A stretch of DNA of 64,000 bases from Cryptomeria japonica (lineage: Eukaryota > Streptophyta > Pinopsida > Cupressales > Cupressaceae): the NCBI RefSeq assembly GCF_030272615.1, contig NC_081413.1, positions 722,017,649 through 722,081,648 of the forward strand. The letters are read 5' to 3'. The notes below the pieces were generated by a model. It was not told where the DNA came from. It did no database searches and was given only the letters and a program-made list of their open reading frames with translations. The position numbers and the translations under genes were made by a program. Shown one piece after another: positions 12,991-24,533 of the stretch; position 1 is the first letter of the stretch; each line of letters opens with the position of its first letter.

Positions 12991-13945
12991 TGAGTCCATG
13001 GGTGCAATTATTATGAGGTCCATCCACATTGAAAGGAAATGAGTCCACATATTATGAATGAGTATGTTTTATTCATATTGGAAGGAATGTCCATGGTCCA
13101 TTCATATTGAAAGGGAATGAGTCCAAACATTATGAATGAATATGTTTCATCCATATTAGAAGGGAATGAGTACGTTCTATAGGGGAATGGACACAATTAT
13201 TGTGAGCTTTGTAGGAGAATGTTTATCCGATATTAGTTTGAATTCCATCCACGTAATGAACCTATACATTATGAGTGAATATGTTGTTGTACACACTTCA
13301 GAGGAATTCTATTAGCATGATTAATTTGAGGTCCATCCACATTAAAAGGGAAAAAGCCCACACTAGGAATGAGTATGTGTTGGTATGCTTTGCAGGGGAA
13401 TGCTTATAAACACAATTATTTTGAACTTCATCAACATTGGAAGGGAATGAGCTCAAACATTATTTTAGTACAAAGTAGTGTAGTCTATAAGGGGATGCGT
13501 ATTGGCATTTGATTATTTAGAGCTCCATCCACATTGGAAGGGAATGAGGCCACACATTATGAATGAGTATGTAGTAACATACTTTGTGGGGAATGCCTAT
13601 AGATATAATTATTTTGAACTCCATCCACATTGAAAGGGAATGTGCCCACACATTATGAATGAGTATGTAGTAGTGTGCCCTATAGAATAATGCATATTGA
13701 CATAATTATTTTAAGCTCCACTTACATTGGAAGGGAATGAGCCCACATATTATGAATGAGTATGTAGTAATATACTTTATAGGGAACACCTCTAGATGTA
13801 ATTATCTTGAACTCCATCCACATTGAAAGGGAATGTGCCCACACATTATGAATTAGTATGTAGTGGTGTGCTCTAAAAAAAATGCATATTGACATAATTA
13901 TTTCAAGCCCCATCCACATTGGAGGGAATGAGTCCACACTTTATG
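12990..13945. repeat. 96-bp satellite with alternating A/B monomers
   Basis: The segment TCCATCCACATTGGAAGGGA and its continuation CCCACACATTATGAATGAGT recur. The starts at 13524, 13620, 13717, 13813 and 13909 give spacings of 96, 97, 96 and 96 bp. Monomers alternate between two types. Type A (about 13332, 13524, 13717) carries an AATGCxTATAxAxATAATTAT-like segment and ends TTGAAC. Type B (about 13427, 13620, 13813) carries ATGCATATTGACATAATTA-like sequence. The higher-order unit is therefore a dimer of about 193 bp. Copies left of 13.3 kb are more diverged. Confidence 0.9.
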
Positions 13946-14357
13946 AGTGAGCAAAATCCAGAAAAATAATTAAGTGGCTTCCAATGAAACATTTTGGGGA
14001 AGGCATTATTTGGTAATTAAAAAATAATGTGAAGATTGTTACAACACAATAATGGTATCACTTGTAAATTACTCCATAAGAAACTAAGCAATCCAAAATA
14101 AAAACATGGATAAGGAAATAATTTTTTTTAAGCATAAATTTTAGAGGATTTTTGCCAATTATACAAAATAAAGGGTTAAGCATTAATTATTACTAGTGTG
14201 GCATGTTGATGGAGTAGAAAATCATTTGGGAAACATAATTGGCATGGCACCAAGCATAAATGGTGAGCACAAAATGAAGTATGGATAGTTGCACTCAATG
14301 TATGATTATAAAGGCAAGAAAAGAATTACATTGAAGAGTTCAAGCAATGAGTATAGG
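13946..14357. other. No gene seen
   Basis: AT-rich sequence between the satellite and the probable LTR. Nothing recognisable. Confidence 0.5.
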
Positions 14358-15239
14358 TGTCATAACCTAAATTCCTACTCCCTGTTATAATATAATTTTG
14401 ATTATTTTAAAGCAAACGAAATTGCCATTGTTAATTTATGTTGGATATAATTTTATTATCAATATATTTATGAATTAATATAATTTCCTTGTATTCAAAA
14501 TTTAAAAGTTTGAGAATCTTTTTATAGAGACAGCAATTACAACTTGATATAACACTCTAGTTCAATGCAAATAAGAGAGGACGATGTCTTCAGCTGCATG
14601 GTGAAAGTTACAATAGGGTTCAATCATGACTCTTGCCTCCCACATGCACTTCATGCATTCCCCCTGTTTTGATTATTTATTTTTTCAATTATTAACATTT
14701 AAAAATGACCCTTAGTTGTCTTTGAGGGTATCATCAACACTTGCAATGAAAAAAATGGTCCCATACTCTTGTAGATACATGCATGCTATGATACTATTTT
14801 TTATGTGAATGTTATTATATCATGTAACTAGTCCTTAGTTGGAACCTATTCACATGTTAAATTACTTAGGACCTAGCTTGCATTTAAGTTAGTTGTCATA
14901 AATTTTTAATGTAACTTTTGTCATTTAATAAATTCAAAAGATCATGTTAGTTATCCTAGGTGGCATTCTAGAAGATATGAGGTCATGTTTCATTGTTTAA
15001 TATTTGTTTTAGGCATTTATCATTATTCATTGGGCATTTAATGTTTGTATCAAGGGTAGTTTTCCCTACATCACACCATGCCTATATATATAGTAACATA
15101 TCACATTTTCATTTGCATTTAATCAAATTTCATTTCTCTTGTTCATGCAAGCTTATGTTGCAACATTCTCCAATGGTTGGCATCTTTCTAAGTTGATCTT
15201 TGAATTTTGCAACTTCATGGTGGATTCTTTATCATTTCA
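14358..15239 (+). repeat. Probable LTR of a plus-strand retroelement
   Basis: The candidate begins TGTCATAACC and ends ATTTCA, is about 880 bp, and is followed three bases later by a primer-site-like sequence. A CTATATATATAG stretch at about 15086 is a good TATA box, leaving about 150 bp for R-U5. The 3' boundary rests on the primer site and is firmer than the 5' boundary, which is chosen only from the TG start. No second copy is in the window. Confidence 0.45.
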
Positions 15240-15242
15240 ACT

Positions 15243-15254
15243 TGGCATCAGAGA
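15243..15254 (+). other. Probable primer-binding site
   Basis: TGGCATCAGAGA differs at two positions from the common plant TGGTATCAGAGC primer site for initiator tRNA-Met. It sits three bases after the candidate LTR end. Confidence 0.5.
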
Positions 15255-15553
15255 TTTGACCAAGCAAAATCCTTCTATATCAAAGAATTGAGCTTTTTGA
15301 ATAGAGATTTTATTGTAGGTTTTCAAGGCTTTCGAGTAGGGTTAGTTTGAAAGAGGAAAAGGAATATTCTTCCCCCCCAAGCATAGAGGCAGGAATAAAT
15401 AGACTATTATGTTGCTCACTAAGTATGATTGCACCTAAAATTGTACCACCATGAATGACAAGGAGCCCTCAATGGGTAGGCTAACTATGTCACATAGTGA
15501 GGAGCAACATAATAGGAACTGGAATGTTATTTTAAATTATCATGATGAATATG
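15255..15553 (+). other. Leader of the plus-strand element, cut off by a minus-strand element
   Basis: The sequence includes a poly-C tract and a short open stretch from an ATG at about 15451. At about 15550 the coding signal switches strand to the gag of the next element. This is probably the point where one element is joined to, or invaded by, another. Confidence 0.4.
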
Positions 15554-15880
15554 TCATTCATTGCTAGATGTTATTTTTAACATGCCTGAATCAATGTAAT
15601 AATGTATTTGTGTTTTCAAAGCTTGACACTCATTAATAGAATGACTATGGGTTTGATGGTATTTACAAAAAGAAGAATTTTGAGAATGTTGTTTATGTTT
15701 TCTTCTTCGTTTAGGACAAAGAGGAGATATTAAGTTGGAATTTAGAAGATTGGTAAACACATTTTCTTGTTGTAACTCAAAATTAGAATGAGAAGGTGTG
15801 AATTTACAAGACAATGGAGAAGAAGATGTTGACAAAGGAAAGTGTGATTTCTCATGACTTTGTCGCTCACATTCAAGCAC
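15554..15880 (-). pseudogene. Gag zinc-knuckle region of a minus-strand Gypsy element
   Basis: The minus frame of 108 codons contains CKYHQTHSHSINECQALKT followed by an IHYYIDSGML segment. This matches the C-x2-H...H-x4-C knuckle plus the LKxxIxxLIxxG stretch seen at the end of gag in Tat-type Gypsy elements. The same module occurs in the large element to the right (CDFHQGKGHKTSNCHRLKD at about 45.5 kb). The protein stops at 15554 just where protease should begin, so the element is truncated here. It probably bound nucleic acid in the particle. Confidence 0.7.
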
Positions 15881-16057
15881 TTGTCCATTGCATCCATGTG
15901 TATGTTCAAAAGAGGGTTCACTCTTAGGGGGAAAAGAGGCTCAATCAATTTCAAGATTTGTGTTAACAGAAAAAATTAGAATATGAAATTCATGCACCTT
16001 AGACTTTCAAGAAAAGGTAGGAGTGAAATCTAAGGACCCCCAATCATCCTCTAAGAG

Positions 16058-16741
16058 TTATTTAGGAACTTCTTTGGTAGGAGATGGTGTATTTGAGTGA
16101 ATTGAATAGAGGATTGTAGGAACTAAGAAAACATATGACGGTCCACTTATGTTATCATCAACTACCTCATTAGTATATGTGTAAGGCACAACATGATAAT
16201 CAGGAAGAATTTTTGGTTTCCTAGGAACATGAATGGAATTGATTTGATTTTTGTTAGGCTCTTGATTTTTGGGAGAGAGAGAATTATGATGAGAAATAAT
16301 ATCATCCTCTTGTTCTAAGGTATATTTATGTTCAAGACATTCATTAGGAAAAGGACTATCATATGTAATTAATGCTTCATCTTTAGAGAGAAGATCATGA
16401 AAAGAAGGTATGGTATCATTAGGATAAGTACTCATAATATCATCCTCTTATACCAAATAATCCTTATGAGGGAGGTACTTTTTAGGAGAAGAAGGAACAC
16501 AATTCTCCAAAGATTCATCTTTAGGAGGGATATCTTTGAAAGAAGTGTTCATATTCCCTTTTAGCACCAATGTGCCCTCATTAATGAGATCAATTTTGGG
16601 AGAGGGTAAATCATAGGTACGAATGAAAGGGAGAACTAAATTATCATCATATGAATGAAAGGGAACATCATAAACATCTTTAATGTAACTTGAAATTGAA
16701 TTAGCAAACAAGATAAGAACTCCATACACTCTTACGATCAA
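16058..16741 (-). pseudogene. Unknown acidic ORF(s) in the gag region of the minus-strand element
   Basis: Two minus-strand open frames in tandem (16448-16741 and 16058-16435) encode Ser/Pro/Asn/Asp-rich protein with no domain I recognise. They include DSPFPNECLEHKYTLEQEDD and PSFHDLL segments. They lie between the LTR/leader and the zinc-knuckle frame, where gag N-terminal or lineage-specific extra sequence would be. The short gap with stops between them suggests one decayed frame. Function unknown. Confidence 0.5.
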
Positions 16742-16749
16742 ACAAGAAA

Positions 16750-17944
16750 CTCATATGTCGTTTTACCATAATAATGTTCATCCCATACATGCATAAAAAA
16801 CTGAATAAGGAGGGAAAATGGAATTTGAATTGCAAATTTGAAATTTTAATTGTAAATTTGAAATTGTGAAATTTGAATTTGAAATTTGAAACTTGCAAAA
16901 TAATTGAATAATTCAAAATTCTAGGAAAAATGACTATTCAATTAAATGAAAAAATTGATTGAAAGAATAATAATGCAACCTCCTAGGAAATTGAAATTAG
17001 GATCATGTAAAAAAAAAAAACCTCTTAATTTAAAATTTAAAATTATCCAAAAGAGATTGAAAATTAAAATTAGGGCCTATTGAAAAACCTCTTAATTTTA
17101 AAAATTGAAAGTTGTTGAAATTTTGAAATTTAAAATCGGGGCTATTCTTAATTAACCACTTAATTTTAAACTATATATTGAAAATTGAAATGTTGAAAGT
17201 GACGATTGTTTTTTTTAGAGGGATCAAAATTCGACAAAATCAACCAATCTTCTAGATTTAAGCAATCAAATACAATCATAACAGTCTCCCGAAATTTCGG
17301 GAAAAAAGTCAAGGACTGGGTTGAAGTTGCACTCAATCCTCCCAACTTTTTTAGAAATTTTCAGGGATGAAAGCTATGATGATTTGAGAGCTAACCCCCC
17401 AAAAATGATTGATTTTATGATCTCTAGATATGTGAAATTAAAGTTTGAATGTCAAAATAGGACCCTATTAGGGTTTTGAAAAAATATAAGAAATTGAATT
17501 GCAAATTTGCAAAAGGTCAAACCTACTGAATAGGGCCACCTTGAATAATAGTTAGAAAATTGAAATTGGTTGAAATTGATTGAAATTTGCACAATATCCA
17601 ATTAAATTTGAAAATTAGGGTTTTAAGACCTAACCACTGAATTTTGAATTTGAAATTTTGAAATTTGGGAAAAGGAGGGAAATTGAAAATTTGAATTTTA
17701 GGCAAGAAGACAAGTCTGAAAACAGTCACAAATCTGAAAATTAAATGTAAATCCAACTTTTGCTCAAGTTCAAGTTAAAGTTTGAAAATTAGGGTTTTTA
17801 CAATTAACCATTTAATTTTGTAAACTTGATTTGCAAATTGAACAAGACAATGAAAGAATTGAATTTGATAAGCAATGTAATTTTCAGATTCAAGATAATA
17901 AAGAACATTTTTTGTAAAATACAAGTTCAATGTAAAACATGTAA
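16750..17944 (-). other. AT-rich leader of the minus-strand element
   Basis: Between gag-region frames and the primer site is a long untranslated leader, dominated by AAATTTGAAATT-type words. Small frames in it are rich in Phe/Ile/Lys and look like composition artefacts. Confidence 0.5.
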
Positions 17945-17960
17945 GACGTCAGGTTCACCA
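17945..17960 (-). other. Primer-binding site, tRNA-Trp type (one mismatch)
   Basis: Read on the minus strand this is TGGTGAACCTGACGTC. It matches the complement of the plant tRNA-Trp(CCA) 3' end except for a T where the intact element further right has C, and a final C for G. It lies three bases inside the LTR. Confidence 0.75.
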
Positions 17961-17963
17961 AAA

Positions 17964-19159
17964 TGTAAAGTGGAAAATTGACCCCTAGTGATTCCCCACC
18001 TAGGAGAGAGAAAGGAAATCACTAGGATGATTTTCACTTGGGAGATACTTTACAATCTAAAGAGGGGTTGAATTCACTAGATCCAAACCCTAGAGTGAAT
18101 AAGGATCTCAAGACTAAGTGAATTGCAAGGGTACAATGCAATTAACCCTCTTTTGTAAGTAGAAGGGTTGACTTGTTGACTATGCAAAAAATGAAGACAA
18201 AATGGGTGAAATAAGGAGCTACCAATTCAAGATCATGATGTAACTTCGGATTTGAGGTATTTAGACTGATATGGACCTACCCTGCAAATTTGGAGAAAAT
18301 TCATCAGGACTAAGTTGAAATTGCACCCGGTCCCCTGAAAAATCTGCGAGTCAAAAAGGGTTTTTTTGTCTCTGAAAATGAAGACTAAACCTACAATTAT
18401 AGCCATGCACCTGCAACCTACACACAGAAAAGAGGGGAAGAAGGGTTGTGGATAGGGGTTTGCCTTAGTCAAACCTCAGTTGAGGAATCAATCTTGAAAG
18501 AAAGTAATTGCAAATGCTTAAATATAAATAATAGAAATGTATACCTTGTAGATTTGCAATTTGTTGATGATGGTTGCTTTGCTTCTTGAATGCAATCACA
18601 AGTGTTGCATGAAATGGCATGTGACATGACAAAACCTTAACACACACACCCACATACTTGCAAATGAATGTTGTAATGTTGCTCCAATGGATGAATGAAG
18701 AAGACACATGAAGAAGAAGAAGACTTGATGAAAGCTTGAAGACTTGAATGCTTCATGACAATAATGGAGACCTTCCACTTGTTTTCCCAGTTTTAACTTA
18801 TCTTTTCTTATCGTTGTATATCTTCGCCTATGCAAATGAGAGGATTATATCCCCTTTTATACTTGCCTACGAGAATTATTTTTCATCTCGCCGAAGGCTG
18901 ACATAGGGGAAATTAGATCCCGAAGAGTGAATTAGGTCCAAGGATCAGATGGACCCATTTTAGAGCCACCCAAAGAGGGAGGACACTACCCTATTTTTGG
19001 GCTTGGACAGGGTCACAAGGTGATGTAGGTGCCGAAATAGGAGAATTTTTGGAGTGACAATGCAGAGAGGGGTCCCAATTGAGTAGGGAAATGCAGTCGC
19101 TAGGGTGAGGACCTAAAATGCGGTCAAAATTGCAAGGGTCACAATTTTATGACGCTACA
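17964..19159 (-). repeat. 5' LTR of minus-strand tRNA-Trp-primed element, 1196 bp
   Basis: On the minus strand the LTR begins TGTAGCGTC and ends CTTTACA, with TGTA...TACA terminal inverted repeats. A GTATAAAAGGGG promoter box is present on the minus strand (18851-18862). The primer site follows inside. The partner 3' LTR is not in the window because the element is truncated near 15.55 kb. The LTR sequence differs from that of the large element at 35-52 kb although both use the same primer tRNA. Confidence 0.75.
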
Positions 19160-19868
19160 GGTGCAAAATGGTTACATTGATTGTTGTTGATCCATCTTTG
19201 AAGCCATGATTGGTAGTCAAGCCTTATCCATTTGTGGCTATGTGAGTGACAAGGAAGGAGCCTTTTCGAGGGTTCCAGTAGATGTAGTTTACACTGAGGA
19301 TGTTATTGCTTATATTCGCATGCCTTTGATAGAGGTAAGCCATGTAAAATTTAATAATTTGTGGAAGCAGTTAATAGAGGATGATTTTATGAAATACAAA
19401 CCCCTATACAAGCACATTCTAGAGCTAGGTTTGAACATTTGGAAATATTTCCCTGACTTTAGCTACAAACATGCATGGATTCATATTATTTTACGAATTC
19501 ACGATGATGTGATGTATCTTGACTAGCCTCATAGAATCGTGAAGAATGCAAATAGGGCCTTAACTGGGTTGTTCTCGACTGACACTATCTTAGTGATGAG
19601 GACAGTAAAGAAAAAAATAGTAGCATAGTTAACTGGTTCAATATTTGATAAGAGATCAATGATAGAAGAAGATATAGTTAATTTGGGTGTCAAGTATGTT
19701 ACAAAGGGAGTAGCATATTAGGTTTACTTTTGGAACTGGGAGGATTCTACTAACACTACCGCAATGTATGTTGCATATCAGATGGTGATTTAGGGTGAAA
19801 AGGTTGATTTGTGTAAGCTTTTGAGAAACCAATTGGTAGACAACCTTCAAAAGATCAAGAGTGCAAAG
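19160..19868 (+). pseudogene. Unknown decayed ORF, piece 1 of 4
   Basis: A plus-strand frame runs from the LTR boundary through 19526 (open part 19206-19526) and on to 19868, broken only by stops of the TAG/TGA type. The protein has segments such as VYTEDVIAYIRMPLIEVSH and LNIWKYFPDFSYKHAWIHI. I recognise no domain. It continues after the solo LTR at 21504, after the DNA transposon at 34316 and after the Tat element at 51637. It may be a gag-like or extra ORF of an old retroelement. The probable plus-strand LTR at 14.36 kb is a candidate 5' end, but that is inference. TAG stops sit where CAG (Gln) would keep the frame open. Confidence 0.6.
19864..19868. other. Target-site duplication CAAAG (left) of the solo LTR
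   Basis: CAAAG directly precedes the LTR start and is repeated at 21504-21508 directly after its end. Five bases is the usual size for LTR retrotransposon integration. Confidence 0.85.
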
Positions 19869-21503
19869 TGTAGACACATAAATCCGTCCACTTAATTAAA
19901 TGAATATTTAGTATTTATTTGATTATTTAACCATCGATCAATAATTAATTAAATTAATATTTAATTAATTCATCTTAACCCTCTTCTCTTATTAATTAAA
20001 TAAATTATTTGATTTAATTCACTTAACCAAATTCAGACCATTAATTAAATAAATAAATCATATTTATTTAATTAAATCTTTTCTCACATTTAAATAAATT
20101 ATTTATTTATTTAAATCCCCCAAAATCCCATCTCTCACATTTAAATAAATTAACATTTATTTAAATCACCTTTATCCTCCACCCAATTGCATTTTCCTAC
20201 AAGTGCAAGTTGCACAACTATTTTAAATAAATAAATAATTTATTTATAATCCTATTTATCCTCACCCACTTGAAACCTTTAATGGTTTCCCTTAAAGTCT
20301 TCAAACTTAATGGCTTCCTTCTAGAGTCTTCTTAAGCCTTTAATGGTTTCCCTCAAAGTCTTCAAGCATTTAATGCTTTATCTTCCTTTTTCTCACGTAA
20401 ATAAATTTAGATTTATTTATATCTATCCAAATGCAAATTACACCATTTAATTAAAATAAATGATTTTATTTTAATTGAAAACCCAAAATTCCTCTCACTT
20501 GCATTCTCCTACAAAATCCACTTGCATGCCTAAATCCCTTCTAGATCCTTCTAACTCCTTCTAATTAGCCTAATCCTATCCTAATCATTGTCACATTCCT
20601 AAATAAAAGGAAGTCACTTTTCAAAAACCTCCAAAGTCTTCAATAACAATTAAAGGTTTTATGTTTCAAATGGTTAACCTCTAAAGTCTTCCAAACCATT
20701 AAAGGTTCTTACATAACCATTTATGGTTAACTCACCTTTTACCTTTGGTTAAAGACTTTCCTCTAACTTAACCATCCTTTTGACTCATGGGTCTCTTCAA
20801 AGCATTTATTTCTTTGACTAAGGTAACCATTTAACCCTTGCACATTCAATTATCCCTTGGGTAAAAGGAGCATCCATTAACCTAACCCTAACCCAACCCC
20901 CTAGGGTAACCATCATGTCCCCTCAAGAATTTAATGCTCCTTATCTCTCCTCTCAAACCTCCTCATGATGACACTTGTCAACATGGGATTGGGTTGAAAG
21001 TCTCACATGGATTGAATATCTTTCAATCCCAACCCTTGTTAATATTGCTCAATCTTAACCCTTCATTTCCCCATTTTTTCTATAAATAGAACCCTTCTCC
21101 TCAAGCAAAGAGGGAACCATTAGAGTATTGTTGTTATACTGGTATTAGCATAGAGCTTTTTCATAGCATCACTATCTACACTTGCATAACATTTGCTTAT
21201 CATATTCAACCATCTTGAATCTCCATATGGTATCCATGGCTAGTGCTAAAAGCTGAGAGCTACACTCATGTGGAACTTGGAAAGGAGAGGAACAAGGGAG
21301 GAGCAACTATGAGCATCTTGATTAGCATTTGGAGGAGTATAATTTATCTATTCTATGTTTGTATGCTTTCTATTTCATGCTTAATATCTCTCTTGATATG
21401 CTTGTTTAGGATAATCTTTTGTTGCTAACATTAACGTTTGTTTCTTGTGCTCTTGTGCGTGTTGCCATCAAACAGATTTTTTAATCCTTTTTGCAGAGCA
21501 TCA
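19869..21503 (+). repeat. Solo LTR, 1635 bp, related to the Tat-like element
   Basis: Starts TGTAGACACATAAATC and ends GAGCATCA, flanked on both sides by CAAAG. It is the reverse complement of, and clearly homologous to, the LTRs at 35436-37176 and 49788-51636. All share the TAATTAAATTAATATTTAATT-type AT block, the AACCATTAAAGG-type repeats, the TATA box TATAAATAGA (21081-21090) and the CTAGTGCTAAAAGCTGAGAG segment. The last 200 bp diverge most. With no internal region between the duplications, it is a solo LTR left by unequal recombination. Confidence 0.9.
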
Positions 21504-21536
21504 CAAAGTATTCATTTAGGTATGGGTTCCTGATTG
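21504..21536 (+). pseudogene. Unknown decayed ORF, piece 2 of 4 (33 bp)
   Basis: A short remnant of the interrupted ORF between the solo LTR and the DNA transposon. It includes the right CAAAG copy and the left CCTGATTG copy. Using one copy of each duplication, the frame reads KIKSAK, YSFRYGFLI, VCLAF across both junctions without a stop. Confidence 0.7.
21529..21536. other. Target-site duplication CCTGATTG (left) of the DNA transposon
   Basis: The 8-bp sequence CCTGATTG abuts the left inverted repeat and recurs at 34316-34323 abutting the right inverted repeat. Confidence 0.85.
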
Positions 21537-21559
21537 GGTAAGTGCACAAAGATGGTGGT
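21537..21559 (+). repeat. Left terminal inverted repeat of the DNA transposon
   Basis: Starts GGTAA and contains GTGCACAAAGATGGTGGT (21542-21559), matched perfectly by the reverse complement of 34295-34312. The outermost bases differ between the ends (GGTAA versus CGT). Confidence 0.85.
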
Positions 21560-22384
21560 AAAAAAGGGGGGTATAAGTGGACACTTTTTTTCTGAAATCA
21601 AGTGAACTTGAACTTGGAGGCAAAATTTGAAAGTCATCCACTCAAGATATGAAGATAATCAAAAAACAAATATTGTAGTACTCTGAATCTAGTTTTCAAA
21701 CTACTAAACTTTTTCAAAATTGGATAAGATTAAGGGGGTCAAATCCTTCGCGCACGAAAAAATGACCCTGATTTTTTCTAAAAAACATAACATAGTGTCT
21801 GACGTGCGCATCAAAAAAGTCATAGTTAGATTTAGTATTTTGAAAAATCCTTTGGCAAAAAGATAGTTAAGAGTGAGCACTAGAAGATGCGTATTTTTTT
21901 GTAATTTTTTGTTGAATATTTTGTTTTTATGATTTTTCCAATCGAGCACATCCTGAAAATTAGGTACCTGTTCGTGCGCGAAGCATAAGTTGTACTAAAT
22001 AAATTGAAAATATAAATTGTAAAGAATCAAGTGCACTACAATAATATATCAATTTTTTTAAATTTGGATATGTATATCAAAAGTTATTCAAAAAATGGTG
22101 CACCTATGTCTGTGAGAACTATGGAGACACCGGTAAAAGAAATTCAATAATAATGTTATTGTTGTTCAAATTGAAAAACCATTATATGGTTAGAAAGCTC
22201 AGAAGATGGGTGAAATTATGGTGGCAATTTAAGAAATACCCACTTGATGAAGTGTAAACGTGATGATGACAAAGTCGATAAACCAAGTTGATAAAATAAA
22301 ACATGTAAAAAACGAGAGAAATGGAATGAAATCAAACTTCCAATCCGTAGCTTTGTCATCTAGGCCTATTTCCAAGCCTAAACA
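21560..22384. other. Left subterminal region with inverted CTTCGCGCACGAA pair
   Basis: Non-coding. CTTCGCGCACGAA at about 21747-21759 has an inverted partner, TTCGTGCGCGAAG, at about 21970-21982. A further CGTGCGCA lies at about 21801. GC-rich palindromic words in AT-rich DNA near a transposon end are typical of transposase-binding repeats, but no binding is shown. Confidence 0.6.
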
Positions 22385-22495
22385 TTCAAAAGCGCGTACG
22401 GGGGTACTTATAGTGTAAGTAGTGCGTACGCACTACTTTCCCTATAAACAACACGTATGTGCTATCTTTACTATAAATAGCATGTACGCACTATT
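22385..22495. repeat. Left subterminal GCGTACGC palindrome cluster 1
   Basis: Four copies of a palindrome-like motif: AGCGCGTACG (22391), AGTGCGTACGCACTAC (22421), ACACGTATGTGC (22451) and AGCATGTACGCACTA (22479), at roughly 30-bp spacing. The right end of the element carries the same motif. Confidence 0.85.
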
Positions 22496-22685
22496 GTATA
22501 ATATGATATTCTATATATAATATGTGTATATACGTATAATATATGTAATATATAATATGTGTATAATATGATATTGTATATATAATATGTTTATATACAT
22601 ATAATATATGTATATATATAATATATTAAACAAATATATACACATGTAAGTGTATTGTCTCCCCCTCTCAAACGCATACAAGGTG

Positions 22686-22731
<46 letters not shown>

Positions 22732-22735
22732 CTCT
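22496..22735. repeat. TATAATATGTGTATA tandem block followed by (CT)n
   Basis: Alternating TATAATATGTGTATA-type units run from about 22497 to 22640, followed after a short spacer by a CT dinucleotide array at 22687-22730. Open frames on the minus strand through this block are Arg/Glu and Tyr/Ile artefacts. Confidence 0.85.
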
Positions 22736-22794
22736 TCTCCCTTCCTCCATACCCCATCCCTCTTTCTCTTCTTCTCTCCCTCCCTCCCTCCATA

Positions 22795-22840
22795 CCCCAC
22801 TACAACTGTGTCTACACTTCTATAGAAGTAAGTGAATTTA
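22795..22840 (+). repeat. Upstream copy of the transposase leader exon/donor
   Basis: ACTGTGTCTACACTTCTAT followed by AGAAGTAAGTG closely matches the sequence at 24907-24955, including the GTAAGTG splice donor. The left part of the transposon therefore carries two copies of its presumed 5' untranslated exon, each preceded by GCGTACGC motifs and CT-rich DNA. Confidence 0.7.
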
Positions 22841-23585
22841 TTTCTTGCAACTTCCTCTTTGATTTTTATCATGTATCCTCTCCTAAAAAAATTGACTAAT
22901 GGATTTGTGTGTATATTGAATAGGAGGAATAGGGTTTGAAATTGAACCACGAGTGTATTACCGTGACAAACAAGGAAACCTGTAGCAATATTCTTCTTGA
23001 ATGTGTTTTTAATGAGCAGAGCAGATGTGGAAAATAGTGTCAACAAAGCAACATGATGAGTCAGAGTACATGCAATATGTTTTTCAGAAGAAAACAACAG
23101 GTAGGAAGAGAAAGAGGGAGAGTAACACATATGATGTCCTGTAGAATGATAGTGGTGGGTATGCGAGAGTTCCCATGTTGTTACACAACGCCTGCCACCT
23201 AAAGAAATTGAAGTTTGTTGTATGCATGGCAGTGGTAGTATATGATGATCATCACTTATCAAACAACTTTGAACGGTACATACCCATGAAAGAAATCAAG
23301 TGTGTAATTCCTATAGTCACAATCAAGATCAGTCTTATAACCTTGCAAATTTAATAGCATCATATGTTTTAGAGCTTAGGCAGTACTCTTAGGGTTAGGT
23401 CAAGCTCTTACACTTGCTTTTTAGTGAAGCCTCATTGTTTTTTCGCTTGGAGTCTTGTTGTATGATGTTCTATTCATAACTTTAAATTTAATATATCATT
23501 TTATTAGCCCACCATATGACCCCTTAGGTGTCATTAGAGGTCGTATTGTTTCCTAAACCCCTTAAGACCCCTCCTCTTTCCCTCC
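22841..23585. other. No gene seen between the duplicated leader copies
   Basis: Unique-looking AT-rich DNA. A 223-codon minus frame overlaps here but runs into the CT array and has no recognised domain, so it is not called. Confidence 0.5.
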
Positions 23586-23594
23586 CCCTACTCT

Positions 23595-23655
<61 letters not shown>

Positions 23656-23806
23656 CTCTCTCCCTCTCTCCTTCTCCCTTCCTCCATACCCCTTCTTCTC
23701 TCTCTCTCTCTCCCTCCCTCCCTCTACCTCTCCCTCTCTCTCTCTCCCTCTCCCTCCTTCCCTCTCTCTCTCTCCCTTCCTCCATACCCCTTCTTCTCTC
23801 CCACCC

Positions 23807-23874
<68 letters not shown>

Positions 23875-23966
23875 TCTCTCTCTCTCTCTCCCCCTCTCCC
23901 TCCTTCCCTCTCTCCCTCTCCCTTCCTCCATACCCCTTCTTTTCTCCCACCCTCTCACCCTCTCTC

Positions 23967-24007
<41 letters not shown>

Positions 24008-24369
24008 CTCCCCCCTCTTCTCTCCCTCTCTCCCTCCCTCTACCTCTCCCTCCCCCCTCCCTCTCCTCTCCCTCCCTCTCCCTCCCTCTTCTCTCTCCCT
24101 CCCTCCCTCTACCTCTCTCCCTCTCTCTCCCTCTCCCTCCTTCCCTCTCTCCCTCTCCCTTCCTCCATACCCCTTCTTCTCTCCCACCCCCCCTCTTCTC
24201 TCTCTTTCTCTCCCTCCCTCTACCTCTCTCCCTCTCTCTACCTTCCCTCCCCCCTCTTCTCTCCCTCTCTCCCTCCCTCTACCTCTCCCTTCCCCCCTCT
24301 TCTCTCCCTCTCTCCCTCTCTCTCCCTCTCCTCTCCCTCCCTCCCTCTCCCTCCCCCTCTCTCTTCTCT

Positions 24370-24420
<51 letters not shown>

Positions 24421-24499
24421 CTCTCTTCTCTCTCTCTCTCTCTCTCTCCCTTCCCCCCTCTTCTCTCCCTCTCTCCCTCTCTCTCCCTCTCCCTCTCTC

Positions 24500-24533
<34 letters not shown>

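Noticed and set aside
22591..23262. 223-codon minus-strand frame
   Set aside because: Its C-terminal half is CT-repeat-derived Arg/Glu and AT-repeat-derived Tyr/Ile. The N-terminal half shows no domain and faces the transposase leader.
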